This document shows, piece after piece, positions 32,927 to 41,591 of a stretch of 44,727 nucleotides of DNA. Position numbers and translations under genes: made by a program. Position 1 is the stretch's first letter. Each line of letters opens with the position of its first letter. The notes under the pieces are model-generated. The model ran no database searches, was not told the DNA's origin, and was given only the letters and a program-made list of their open reading frames with translations. The stretch lies in NCBI GenBank assembly GCA_021201095.1, contig JAJQFO010000119.1, forward strand, positions 12,529-57,255. The letters run 5' to 3'. This stretch comes from Lachnospiraceae bacterium (GTDB lineage: Bacteria; Bacillota; Clostridia; Lachnospirales; Lachnospiraceae).

Positions 32927-32952
32927 ATAACACCGATAAGTCATCTTGTCAA
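32924..32952 (-). promoter_or_regulatory. Promoter of the ytrA-ABC operon
   Basis: On the minus strand TTGACA (32947-32952), exactly 17 bases, then TATGGT (32924-32929). The leader to ytrA is about 175 nt. Confidence 0.85.
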
Positions 32953-33025
32953 GCGATTTTTTCTTTTGGGGATCTGCAATTGTGTGTCGGCGGCACGCGG
33001 GCAGGATTTATAATTATGATTTTCG

Positions 33026-33054
33026 TTGACAAAAAATGAAATGTGAGTGATACT
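33026..33054 (+). promoter_or_regulatory. Promoter of the shell-protein gene
   Basis: TTGACA (33026-33031), 17 bases, then GATACT (33049-33054). The 150-nt leader contains CTCGCAA / TTGCGAG (33073-33132) followed at 8 bases by six T, a weak attenuator-like layout. Confidence 0.65.
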
Positions 33055-33209
33055 GACTATTATAATGTGATTCTCGCAATTTACAGCGCCTGCGCCAGAA
33101 AATTTGAGATCACCGGGCAACAAATTTGCGAGTCTGAAATTTTTTCGTGTCTGAAAACATGCAGCAGGCTTTCTATATTTTAAACGAATTCGCCGCAAAG
33201 GAGGTACCT

Positions 33210-33512
33210 ATGGCAGCTCATGATGTAAAAGTCAACGTGATGAAAACCGTCTCCGAGGGGACTAAGGAAATCATTTTAAGACGTGCAAAAATACCGGGGC
33301 TGGAGGAGCTTTTTCAAAAATACCCGGCTCTCGCTCTCGTACACGGCGATGTGTGTGATATGATTTACGCCAGCGATCTGGCGCAGAAGGCAGCTGATGT
33401 ACAGGTTTTTGAGATTATGGGCAGCTGCCCGCAGCATCTCACCTGCCTGGGCATTCTTGGCGACGCCTCCGCCGTGGAGGAAGCGGTCGCCAGGATCAAG
33501 AAGGTTCTGTAA
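33210..33512 (+). CDS. grpU: Permuted microcompartment shell protein, GrpU-like
   Basis: The 100-residue protein starts at 33210 (MAAHDVKVNVMKTVSEGTKE is the N-terminus), directly after an AAAGGAGGT site; earlier in-frame codons lie in the leader. Residue order follows the circularly permuted BMC fold of EutS/PduU: VNVMKTVSEGTKEIIL, then LALVHGDVCDMIYASDLAQKAADV-type middle and LGILGDASAVEEAVARI at the end. The motif MGSCPQHLTC (residues about 71-80) resembles the cysteine site that binds an iron-sulfur cluster in GrpU shell proteins of glycyl-radical propanediol microcompartments. No other shell gene is in the window. It converges with rlaP two bases away. Confidence 0.78.
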   Translation: MAAHDVKVNVMKTVSEGTKEIILRRAKIPGLEELFQKYPALALVHGDVCDMIYASDLAQKAADVQVFEIMGSCPQHLTCLGILGDASAVEEAVARIKKVL

Positions 33513-33514
33513 TG

Positions 33515-34594
33515 TCAACGGTCGAAACAAAGCGCCTGACGGTTTACGGATTCTACAAACGCAGCCACCTGCTCCATATCAGGCTCGTCCGGCAGACGGC
33601 TGACCCGAATGGCGCGTTCCATCTTTGCTTCATATTCAGAAAGGATCCGGTAAAAATCATCGGAAAGTACGCCCGGTTCGGACATAAACTCTCCGCGCCG
33701 GATGCTAAGCAAAAGATCCAGATCGCCTGCCTGCGTCCGGTGTGTGCGGATTTCTCCCTTTTCCAGAATGTCAATCGCCATCATATACAGGCGGATCAGG
33801 TGCATGGCGTGCTTATTCAAATGGTCATCATCCTTTTTGTGATTCCTCTTGCCGATCTTGTCATACTCCCGGATCACGTTGTTCATGGAAACCAGCATGT
33901 CTTTGTAGTCACGCAAAGGAAGATGCTTATAATCAGCATCGATAAAAATTTCCGTCTCCAGCTGCGGATTTTCCGCCTGATCAATATAAATCCGAAGCGT
34001 TCCCCGGTCGAAAGCCCTGCATTTCTGCTGCACATCCTCCCAGGCGTTTTTCACAGAATTCATGATATGGCGCTCCCGCTCCTGCTGCGGAACCGAATCC
34101 CGCGCTATCGCATTCTGAAGCCTACGGAGCTGTGCGCTGGCATACCCGCCAAAGCTTCTGGCAGCCCGTTTACTTAGAAACAGGGATTTATGTTCCAGAA
34201 TTTCCCGTCCGATTTCGGTACAAATCAGATATTGATCTTCGTCCAGGCCAAGCAGCTCGATGGTATTCGGATTGCATTGCAGCAGCAAGCGGACCATTTT
34301 ATTAAAGCCATAAATGACCGTATCCGTTTTCCGATCTTCATATTGCTCAAACGTTGTCAGGCCAATCAGATCCGACGGACTTTGCAGCGCAATTCCCCGA
34401 AAATCAACATCGCTGTTTTCGTTGTTCGTCCCGTAAGCATGGCTTCCGCCAAGTCCCAGCAGGGCAATGCGTCTGCCCAGGTGCTCATCTGTGCGCAGGA
34501 AATCGTAGGGTTCGCTGAGCATCAGCTGTCTGAAATCTATAGCCTCCGGATCTGTCTTAATACAATCTGTCATACTACTGTCAGGATTCATCAT
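33515..34594 (-). CDS. RlaP-type nucleotidyltransferase
   Basis: The 359-residue protein has the polymerase-beta nucleotidyltransferase motif GGSHAYGTNNENSDVDFRG near residue 50, followed by the long helical C-terminal half (YGFNKMVRLLLQCNPNTIEL, then HLNKHAMHLIRLYMMAIDIL) seen in PF10127 (RlaP, predicted RNA-repair nucleotidyltransferase) proteins. The SDVD pair supplies metal-binding aspartates. Its target is unknown; related genes accompany RNA repair ligases, which are not seen here. Start at 34594 or the next Met (34591), both behind GGAAAGGACAG. Confidence 0.85.
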   Translation of the reverse strand: MMNPDSSMTDCIKTDPEAIDFRQLMLSEPYDFLRTDEHLGRRIALLGLGGSHAYGTNNENSDVDFRGIALQSPSDLIGLTTFEQYEDRKTDTVIYGFNKMVRLLLQCNPNTIELLGLDEDQYLICTEIGREILEHKSLFLSKRAARSFGGYASAQLRRLQNAIARDSVPQQERERHIMNSVKNAWEDVQQKCRAFDRGTLRIYIDQAENPQLETEIFIDADYKHLPLRDYKDMLVSMNNVIREYDKIGKRNHKKDDDHLNKHAMHLIRLYMMAIDILEKGEIRTHRTQAGDLDLLLSIRRGEFMSEPGVLSDDFYRILSEYEAKMERAIRVSRLPDEPDMEQVAAFVESVNRQALCFDR

Positions 34595-34690
34595 GATCTG
34601 TCCTTTCCATCGTTCAGGGGCTGGATTTTTTACCTTAGAAGTCAGACCGACATACCACTAACTGACGTTTCCAAAACTCACCCCGGCACG

Positions 34691-35830
34691 TCAATTCCAT
34701 CTCCCCCGGATCTCGTCCAGCAGCTCCATCACGCGAAGGGTGTGCGCATGCGGCATTTCCTCGCATTCCAGCACGCCAGCCTCCAATGCTCGTTTGCAGG
34801 CCAATACCTCATATTCATAACCCGTGATCTGCGGCGGCTGCGGAATGGTTTCTACCAGCTCGTATTGATTATTATAAATACGAATTTCTTCATAATTATT
34901 GGTATTTTCCACCTCCAGGCGGCCTTCCGTGCCAAAGACAATGCCCCGGCGGTCTGAGACAGCCTCCATGGTGTTGAACAGTCCGGCTATCGTTCCGTCC
35001 GGATACACCAGATTGATAAACTCGGACTTATCCACGCCCGTCTCATAGAGCACCATAGAGGTCGAAAGGCTCTGCACATCATCGCCCAGCACCCAGGTTG
35101 CGAAATTCAGTGTGTACACACCCAGATCCAGCAGTGCCCCGCCGGCCAGCTCCGGCCGCACCAGTCGTTCCTTGTCCAGGAGAGAATAACCAAGGTTCGC
35201 AGTCAGACCAACGATTTTGCCGATCCGTCCGCCGCCCGGGCGTTTTTCGCCCGCTACGATATTCAGACCCGCAGATACTTCATATCCATACACTGTCGGC
35301 TGATTTGGTGCCATCTGATTCAGTTTCGTCCGGGGGATCCATGAAAGTATACCATTCTCCATGCTTTCCCCCGCGAACTTCATGGAAGGATCCCAGCAAA
35401 AAGCCTCCTCTCCAAACAGCAGCTGTCTCAGTTTCACAGACTGCGGAGTATAGCGCGTCCACATGGCTTCCGTGATAAACACTTTTTTCTGATGCGCAAG
35501 CTCCAGAACTTCGCGAGCTTCTGCCGCATTCTGTGTGAATGCTTTTTCACACAATACTGGCTTTCCATAGTTAATGCACAGTTTTGCGTGCTCGCAGTGG
35601 AGCGAATGCGGCGTAGCAATGTAAACCAGATCCACCTGGTCGTCCCGCAGCATTTCTTCATAGCTGCCGTAGGACTTTTCTGCACCGTATTTTTCTGCAA
35701 ACGCCTTTGCCCGTCCGCCATCGCGGGCCGCAATCGCGTACAGATTGACCTCGTCCATCTGTGAAACCGTCGCCGCCATTGTCGTTGCGATTCTTCCTGC
35801 TCCCAAAATAGCTAAATTCATTTTTTTCAT
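34691..35830 (-). CDS. Gfo/Idh/MocA family dehydrogenase
   Basis: The 379-residue protein starts at 35830 (MKKMNLAILGAGRIATTMAA), 9 bases after AAGGAGG; two earlier Mets overlap or precede that site. The NAD(P) loop LGAGRIATTMA, the family motif CEKAFTQNAAEA with its Lys, and GGALLDLGVYTLNFATWVLG are clear. Between LRQLLF and GRIGKIVGLTANLGY lies an extra stretch (about residues 139-200, including SWIPRTKLNQMAPNQPTVYG) where relatives have only a few residues. It follows the GH2 gene by 16 bases, so it may act on a sugar or glycoside released by that enzyme. Confidence 0.9.
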   Translation of the reverse strand: MKKMNLAILGAGRIATTMAATVSQMDEVNLYAIAARDGGRAKAFAEKYGAEKSYGSYEEMLRDDQVDLVYIATPHSLHCEHAKLCINYGKPVLCEKAFTQNAAEAREVLELAHQKKVFITEAMWTRYTPQSVKLRQLLFGEEAFCWDPSMKFAGESMENGILSWIPRTKLNQMAPNQPTVYGYEVSAGLNIVAGEKRPGGGRIGKIVGLTANLGYSLLDKERLVRPELAGGALLDLGVYTLNFATWVLGDDVQSLSTSMVLYETGVDKSEFINLVYPDGTIAGLFNTMEAVSDRRGIVFGTEGRLEVENTNNYEEIRIYNNQYELVETIPQPPQITGYEYEVLACKRALEAGVLECEEMPHAHTLRVMELLDEIRGRWN

Positions 35831-35846
35831 GTGAACCATCCTCCTT

Positions 35847-38444
35847 TTAGAAAGCCTCCACGATCTTTTCCGCATCCGTCAGTCCGGCGGCATGGGCGTG
35901 CAGAACAATTCTTCCGGCACCCATAATACGCAGTACCACAGAGGCGCGCCCCTGATGCATATGGATGCGGTCGGAATTAGGCGCATCCAGGCTGCAAAGA
36001 TAGCCGCAGTCCACTCCCTCGATTTCGCACGGTCCTTCCACGGAGAAGATCACCTCCTGGCTTTCGCGCGGATTCCAGACACCGTTGGCGTCTGTCGCCT
36101 TAACCGTAAAGAGCAGCTGCATTGGCTCCGCCGCCTCTTTTGCAACATACGTATTAGTCATAGCAGGCTTTGTCAGCTCCTTATCAGCAGACAAACCCGC
36201 GGCAGCGACATCTTGTCTGATCGTCTCTTTATCAAATAGCGTCTCCTCAAATTCCAGCCGTGCGGACGGCCCGCTGCTGATCAGGCGGTGGGAGCACACG
36301 ACTTCGCCGTCGTTGATCCCTTCCACCAATACCTCTCCCGGCTCCAGAGGCAAAAATCCAGTGATCATATGATTTTTGCAGTCAGCAGGCTTCGGGATAT
36401 CCAGCTCTTTTCCGTTCTGAGTAAGCCGTACCTCCTGACAATTTGTAAAGATGGCATACGGCATCGGAGCATATTGGAACATCGGATAATTCCAGCAGTC
36501 GGAAAATGGCATCTCTGACCAGTGCTCGCGGACGATCTCCATCGGCTGCGTGTAGTCCAGAATGGAAATATGTACAACCGGTTTTTCACTCCAGCAGCTC
36601 TCCCACAGCCAGGAAACCGGCTTGCGTACAAGATTTGCCTGAATCGCGGCTCCCGCCCAGCCTCTGGACGGATAGCGCATGGATTCTCCGAGATAATCAA
36701 CCCCGGCCCACAGGCAGCAGCCAATGACATAAGGATTTTTCTCGGCGTCCGGCCAGGAACCGTCTGTGCCATAGTTAAAATAATGGTTGTAGCTTCCGCG
36801 GAAAAACTGATAGGTCTCCGTTCCGAAAATCAGCTTTTCCGGAAGTGCCTCGTGGATGGCCTCATACCACTGCTCCTGATAATTCAGTCCCAGGACATCC
36901 ACTATCGCGGCAACTCGGCTGATTGCGTCCACCTTATCCTCCACATGCTCTTCCACCGGCTCTCCGTCCAGACTGGTATAATGCGGAGATAACGCCACCG
37001 TGACCGGCCTGGAGGCATCCAGATTTCGGACGATCGCGCACAGCCGCGCCAGGATCTCCAGCATCGGCGCGGATCCCTGGTCGCCTACTTCGTTCCCAAC
37101 ACTCCACATGATCACGCTCGGGCGGTTGCGGTCGCGCAATACCAGGTAAGTCAAATCCGCCTCGGCATCTGTCTCGTAAAAGCGCGAATAGGAGCCCTGC
37201 ACCCACTTGTCAAAGCACTCATCCAGCACGTAAAATCCCATCTCATCGCAGAGATCCATCATATCTTCTGAAACGATGTTGTGGCTGGTGCGGATCATAT
37301 TGCAGCCCATCGATTTGATCAGCTCCAGCCGCTGCCTCAGCAGAGACTTTGTGACAGCAGCACCGACACATCCCCCGTCGTGGTGGAGGCAGACACCTTT
37401 AAGCTTCACCGGAGTTCCATTGACCATCAGTCCTTCTCCGGGCAGAAACTCCATACGGCGGAAGCCAATGCGCAGCCGCAGTGTGAATGCATCCACGTGA
37501 AAACCGCCTTCATCAGCTGCATCCGTTTCTGTCTGCGAAGCAGCTTCGTCTTTTCCCGCCATCTCCGCTAAAGAAGCTTCATCATTACCAGTGGATGAAT
37601 TTTTGCAGTTTTTTACCTTTTTCCCCGTCGCGGAATCCAGAATCGTCAGCTTCAGGTCATACAGTCTGGGCAACTCAGCGCTCCAAGGCTCCACTTTCAG
37701 ATCCGACACGCTCAGTTCCCCATTTTCCGGGATTTTTTCGCAAAACAGGCCATCGATGGAGGCCATCACGCAGGGTGCCGCGGAACGTGCAATATGGCTC
37801 TCCGCAGCAGCCGATCCATCCCTGTCTGCTGCATTCTCCGCAGCAATCAATCCATCCTCGGCAATAGCACTATCCATTTTCATCGATGCCACATCCCACG
37901 GAAAATTCACGCGCAGCTTCAAGCTGCCCTTTCCATTTTCATAGTCCGCAGTCAGCGCCACATCCTCGTTCTTTAAAAACATCTGCGGCAGCTCTTCGAA
38001 CTCCACCGGGCGGTAAATCCCGCAGCCGCTGTACCAGCGGTCCTGCGGTACTACAGAATTATCTACGCGGACCGCAAGCAGATTCTCCCCTGGACGCACG
38101 ATATCCGTAATTTCAAAGGAAAATCCGCTGTAACCATAATGATGGGTACCCAGAAGTGCTCCATTCAAATAAACGCTGCAGCACTCAAACACACCGCCAA
38201 AACGCAAAAATCTGCGCAGCGGTTCTTCTCCAACTTTAAAGTGCAGCCGGTACCAGCCGATCCCATAACGATCAAAAAACCCCTGTTCGCCTCCATAAGG
38301 CATCTTCGGATTGCGGGCAGACGCGATCGCCCAGTCATGGGGCAGCGATATCGTCTCAAATCCGGATTCCTCGCAGGAGGGCGATGCCCCATCCGGTAAA
38401 TCTTTTTTACAAAACAGCCAGTTTTGACTTAACTTTGTTCTCAT
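35847..38444 (-). CDS. GH2 beta-galactosidase/glycosidase
   Basis: The 865-residue enzyme starts at 38444 behind GGAAGGAACTTGT. It has the jelly-roll N-domain (LPHDWAIASARNPKMPYGGE), immunoglobulin domains, and a catalytic barrel with GVCLHHDGGCVGAA, NMIRTSHN, acid/base Glu near 451 (WSVGNEVGDQG) and nucleophile Glu near 542 (FGTETYQFF). No signal peptide is seen, so it is cytoplasmic. Two hydrophilic insertions sit in the domain between jelly roll and barrel: residues about 190-216, built of 12-residue repeats (GLIAAENAADRD, GSAAAESHIARS), and about 278-313 (KNSSTGNDEASLAEMAGKDE). It is co-transcribed with the Gfo/Idh gene. The exact glycoside is not readable. Confidence 0.93.
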   Translation of the reverse strand: MRTKLSQNWLFCKKDLPDGASPSCEESGFETISLPHDWAIASARNPKMPYGGEQGFFDRYGIGWYRLHFKVGEEPLRRFLRFGGVFECCSVYLNGALLGTHHYGYSGFSFEITDIVRPGENLLAVRVDNSVVPQDRWYSGCGIYRPVEFEELPQMFLKNEDVALTADYENGKGSLKLRVNFPWDVASMKMDSAIAEDGLIAAENAADRDGSAAAESHIARSAAPCVMASIDGLFCEKIPENGELSVSDLKVEPWSAELPRLYDLKLTILDSATGKKVKNCKNSSTGNDEASLAEMAGKDEAASQTETDAADEGGFHVDAFTLRLRIGFRRMEFLPGEGLMVNGTPVKLKGVCLHHDGGCVGAAVTKSLLRQRLELIKSMGCNMIRTSHNIVSEDMMDLCDEMGFYVLDECFDKWVQGSYSRFYETDAEADLTYLVLRDRNRPSVIMWSVGNEVGDQGSAPMLEILARLCAIVRNLDASRPVTVALSPHYTSLDGEPVEEHVEDKVDAISRVAAIVDVLGLNYQEQWYEAIHEALPEKLIFGTETYQFFRGSYNHYFNYGTDGSWPDAEKNPYVIGCCLWAGVDYLGESMRYPSRGWAGAAIQANLVRKPVSWLWESCWSEKPVVHISILDYTQPMEIVREHWSEMPFSDCWNYPMFQYAPMPYAIFTNCQEVRLTQNGKELDIPKPADCKNHMITGFLPLEPGEVLVEGINDGEVVCSHRLISSGPSARLEFEETLFDKETIRQDVAAAGLSADKELTKPAMTNTYVAKEAAEPMQLLFTVKATDANGVWNPRESQEVIFSVEGPCEIEGVDCGYLCSLDAPNSDRIHMHQGRASVVLRIMGAGRIVLHAHAAGLTDAEKIVEAF

Positions 38445-38578
38445 ACAAGTTCCTTCCCTGAGTTTCAGACAAGTGTCTGTCTGACTCTCGTTTTTTCTTT
38501 GATCTGCTAAATTACTCCGCTATTGTCATGTATCCAACATCCATAGCGATGGATACGTGAATCATTTTCCCTGCTGTC
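38445..38578. other. Intergenic region with hairpin after thrE
   Basis: A two-part hairpin GTATCC / GGATAC with inner CATC / GATG (38528-38554) follows the thrE stop; no T-run, so a weak terminator at most. CAGAC / GTCTG at 38466-38480 lies before the GH2 gene. Confidence 0.4.
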
Positions 38579-39937
38579 CTATTTACGCTTTTGCCGTGCC
38601 ACGTTCCACAAACGCACAATGGTGGAAACCAGCAGAATCGCCACCGCCATGAGTCCGGCAATCGCTATGGTGTAAAGTCCCTGGTCAGCGACCAGAGAAG
38701 TCTCCCCGCGCACCAGATAATTCATCGTATAATACACACCCGCCCCCGGTATCAGCGGGAAAATGGATACGACAAGATAAGAAATCGCCGGAAATTTGCG
38801 GATACGTGCCATCGTTTCCGCATAAACCGCTGCAAACACTGTCGCCAGGAAATACGCTGTCAGTTCAGAAACGCCTAGACGCATGGCAAAAAAATACACT
38901 GTCCAGGAAAACATACCGCCCAGGCAGCAGATCATTGTGCCGATCCCGTGAATATTAAACAGGATGGAAAATCCTGCGCAGCCTGTGAAACTGGCGATTG
39001 CCTGAACCAGATACGAATATCCGGGATCCCCTCCCGCCTGAGGAGTCCACAAAAACCGCGCAGAGAGATTCCACGCAGCGCCAGTCCCCAGCGCGATTGC
39101 TGCTGCAGTCAGAAATACCTGTACCACCCGGTTGATACCAGAATTCGTGTCTCCAAAAATAATATCACGCATAGCATTTGTAAATAAAAGTCCGGGCACC
39201 AGCAGCATCAGCGCGCCAATGACCACTGCATCCGAATTGTCTGCGATTCCCCAGGCTCCCATTGCGTACGCCGGGACTGCCATTATGAATGCGGAAAGAA
39301 TCGTCACAAAAAAAGGATTCGTCTGGAATCGATCCAGAAAACGACTCACGCAGGCGATCATCAATCCGCATATCCCGGCACAGACGGCATCCTTCAGGCT
39401 GCCGTCAAACAGGATGCAAAACGCACCCGCAGCCAGATAGCTTCCCAGAAGCACTGCCGGCAGGGTATAAAATCTATGAGAATTCTTCGTCTCATCCAGC
39501 CAGCGGCGGAATGTCTCAATATCCGGTTTTTCCCGGCAGATCCGGCGGCTCAGATTGCTGAAGCGCTCAACACCGTCCAAATCGTTCCCATGGTAGCCAA
39601 TGCGGCGCATCCGCGTCAGAGACTCTCCCTCCGGTGTCCGAATGCTTACAATCAGACAGTTGGGAATGGCGAAGGCCTGTGCCTTGAGACTCTCGAACCG
39701 GCCGCTGGCAGCTGAATCATTCGAAGACTCCGCTTTTTCTGTGGTCTCCACGGTTTCTACAGTTCTTGCAGCCACAGGTTTTGTATTTCTCCCGGTTTCC
39801 GCTGAGCCCACTATTTCTACACGATAAGCATCTAATATCCGCACAATGCTTTCTTCTATCCGAAATGTTTCCGCGCCGCTGATGGCCAGCTGGTAGCCCA
39901 GCTCCGTCGCCAGATCCAGCAATGCTTCGTAGTCCAT
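38579..39937 (-). CDS. Threonine/serine exporter family protein (ThrE-like)
   Basis: The 452-residue membrane protein combines the soluble and membrane DUF1212 region (MDYEALLDLATELGYQLAIS, ISGAETFRIEESIVRIL, FAIPNCLIVSI) and the second half with about ten helices in total (for example LGSYLAAGAFCILFDGSL and GATLxP-like PGLLFTNAMRDIIFGDTNSG). Such proteins export threonine and serine. Residues about 43-85 are an extra polar Thr/Glu/Ser-rich stretch (VAARTVETVETTEKAESS) between strands that are adjacent in relatives. It stands alone; start at 39937 behind GGAGAGTGGAAT. Confidence 0.9.
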   Translation of the reverse strand: MDYEALLDLATELGYQLAISGAETFRIEESIVRILDAYRVEIVGSAETGRNTKPVAARTVETVETTEKAESSNDSAASGRFESLKAQAFAIPNCLIVSIRTPEGESLTRMRRIGYHGNDLDGVERFSNLSRRICREKPDIETFRRWLDETKNSHRFYTLPAVLLGSYLAAGAFCILFDGSLKDAVCAGICGLMIACVSRFLDRFQTNPFFVTILSAFIMAVPAYAMGAWGIADNSDAVVIGALMLLVPGLLFTNAMRDIIFGDTNSGINRVVQVFLTAAAIALGTGAAWNLSARFLWTPQAGGDPGYSYLVQAIASFTGCAGFSILFNIHGIGTMICCLGGMFSWTVYFFAMRLGVSELTAYFLATVFAAVYAETMARIRKFPAISYLVVSIFPLIPGAGVYYTMNYLVRGETSLVADQGLYTIAIAGLMAVAILLVSTIVRLWNVARQKRK

Positions 39938-39990
39938 ATTCCACTCTCCAAAATCAGACAGGGAGGTTTTCTCACCCTATCCGAAGTCCT

Positions 39991-40185
39991 CGATTTGCTT
40001 CACAAATCGGAACACATGCCGCTCCGGCTGCCTCCGGCTTTAGCCGGAATAATTCCTTACGCGGCTTATTTTACATATCTTCACATATCCGTACTCGCAC
40101 AGCGGATACGGACGAAGAGCAGGACAAGCCCGGCCCCCTACGGACGAACCGCTTTCTTACAGGGGACAGGATAGGCTTGCCCTGC
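39991..40185. repeat. Mosaic palindrome cluster upstream of thrE
   Basis: Palindromes CGATTTG / CAAATCG (39991-40009), TCCGGCTTTAGCCGGA (40033-40048) followed by AATAATTCCTT, TCCGTA / TACGGA (40088-40112) followed by CGAAG, and GCAGGACAAGCC / GGCTTGCCCTGC (40119-40185, one mismatch). The GGCTTTAGCC core plus TCCTT matches the 8458 and 22965 elements; the TCCGTACTCGC unit matches 19820-19845. Confidence 0.75.
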
Positions 40186-40360
40186 CCATTCATATGTGTA
40201 CTTTCTATTTTCCAGATGCTATATAAAGCTATTTTTCACTGCATCCGCTGCAAAATGATCTTTGCTTCATGCCGCCCATCGGATGGTTTTCCATTTACAT
40301 GTCTGGCATTATGCGAAGAAAACCGCTTCGCTTAATCTCCAGAATCTGACGATTCTGTCG
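40186..40360. other. Downstream region of galM
   Basis: CAGAATC / GATTCTG (about 40334-40351) and GCGAAG / CTTCGC (about 40316-40334) can form small hairpins just after the galM stop. Neither has a T-run. No gene is seen. Confidence 0.35.
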
Positions 40361-41410
40361 TTACTTCACAGAAAACCGATAGCTGGTCTGAGTGTCGTAT
40401 TTTTCACCCGCTTTGAGCACCGGGGAGCGGAATGCCGGCTCGTTCATCGCGTTCGGGGCAAACTGGGATTCCAGACAGAAGCCCTGACGTTTGCGGTAGG
40501 TCACGCCGTTTTTCCCGGTCTGTTCACTGATACCGTTGCCAGCGTAGAACTGGACGCAGCAGCAGTCGGTAAACACTTCCATGCAGATACCGCTCTCTTC
40601 GCTGCAAGCCTCCGCGATCTTCTGAACTGCGCCGCCGCCATCTGGCAGCACATAATTGTGATCAAATCCGCCGACGAATTTGAGCTGTTCAAAATCCACG
40701 TCGATATCAAGGCCGATCTTCTTTGCCGTAAGGAAATCCATCGGTGTACCCGCCACCGGGGCAACCTCTCCGGTCGGAATCGCCTGAAAATCAATGACTG
40801 GCGTATAGGCATCCGCTGTAAGCATCAGCGTCTGATCTTCAATGGAGCCTGACGCATGTCCCGCGAGGTTGAAATACGTGTGGTTCGTCATGTTTGCGAT
40901 GGTATCCTGATCAGAGGTCGCTTCATAATGAATCGTCACCGCGCTGTCTTCTGTCAGCGTATAGGTCACTGTCGTATCAATGTTTCCCGGGAAACCGTTG
41001 GTGCCGTCGGGAATTACGATGTGGAAGGAAACGCTGTTCGTCTCTTCATCCATCGCGGACACCACCCAGACCTTTTCATCAGCCCCATGCGGGCCGCTGT
41101 GCAAATTGTTTTCATTGTCATTGATCGGCAGCTGGAAGGTCTTTTCTCCTATCGAAAAACGTCCCTTGTCAATCCGGTTGCCGTTCGGAGCAATGACCGC
41201 GCCAAAATAGCAGCTGCCATCCACATATTCCTGCGGAGTATCATAGCCGAGCACCACGTCCACCGGATTGCCGTCGCGGTCCGGTACCAGCAGGCTCACT
41301 ACAGTCGCTCCCAGATCGGTAACGGTCAGCACTGCACCTGCTTTATTCGACAGAGTGTAGAGGGAAGCCTCCGCTCCATCCTTCAGTGTTCCAAATGGTT
41401 TCTTTTCCAT
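40361..41410 (-). CDS. galM: Aldose 1-epimerase (galactose mutarotase family)
   Basis: The 349-residue cytoplasmic enzyme interconverts alpha and beta anomers of aldoses. The start at 41410 (MEKKPFGTLKDGAEASLYTL is the N-terminus) follows AGGAGGACAAA. Family motifs are NGNRIDKGRFSIG, NLHSGPHGADEKVW (His), MTNHTYFNLAGHASG (catalytic His), FDHNYVLPDG and GFCLESQFAPNAMNEPAF (catalytic Glu). It is the last gene of a sugar operon with the isomerase and kinase; a strong hairpin separates it from the isomerase. Confidence 0.95.
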   Translation of the reverse strand: MEKKPFGTLKDGAEASLYTLSNKAGAVLTVTDLGATVVSLLVPDRDGNPVDVVLGYDTPQEYVDGSCYFGAVIAPNGNRIDKGRFSIGEKTFQLPINDNENNLHSGPHGADEKVWVVSAMDEETNSVSFHIVIPDGTNGFPGNIDTTVTYTLTEDSAVTIHYEATSDQDTIANMTNHTYFNLAGHASGSIEDQTLMLTADAYTPVIDFQAIPTGEVAPVAGTPMDFLTAKKIGLDIDVDFEQLKFVGGFDHNYVLPDGGGAVQKIAEACSEESGICMEVFTDCCCVQFYAGNGISEQTGKNGVTYRKRQGFCLESQFAPNAMNEPAFRSPVLKAGEKYDTQTSYRFSVK

Positions 41411-41532
41411 TTTGTCCTCCTGATTTTCCATCCATTGTTTTCTGTTACATTTTCAGTCGAACAGAAATCGATCATACAATTTCTGCGAGCCATCGTTTGA
41501 CCGACACAGCATCAGCCGTATAATCTTCCATT

Positions 41533-41572
41533 CGATCGGGCAGGAGGCAACCTGTCGCCTCCTGCTCGATCG
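41533..41572 (-). repeat. Strong hairpin between isomerase and galM
   Basis: CGATCGGGCAGGAGGC / GCCTCCTGCTCGATCG form a 16-bp stem (one wobble) with an 8-base loop, 19 bases past the isomerase stop. No T-run follows. It matches the 8504-8537 element in plan and most bases (GATCG, AGGAG, TTGTCG/CTGTCG loop, CTCCT, CTCG). It may stabilise or process the operon mRNA. Confidence 0.8.
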
Positions 41573-41591
41573 CGCAATTATGATTCAATTT

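Noticed and set aside
33058-33066. TATTATAAT as the -10 box of the shell-protein gene
   Set aside because: It lies too far (about 28 bases) from the TTGACA box; GATACT at 17 bases fits better.
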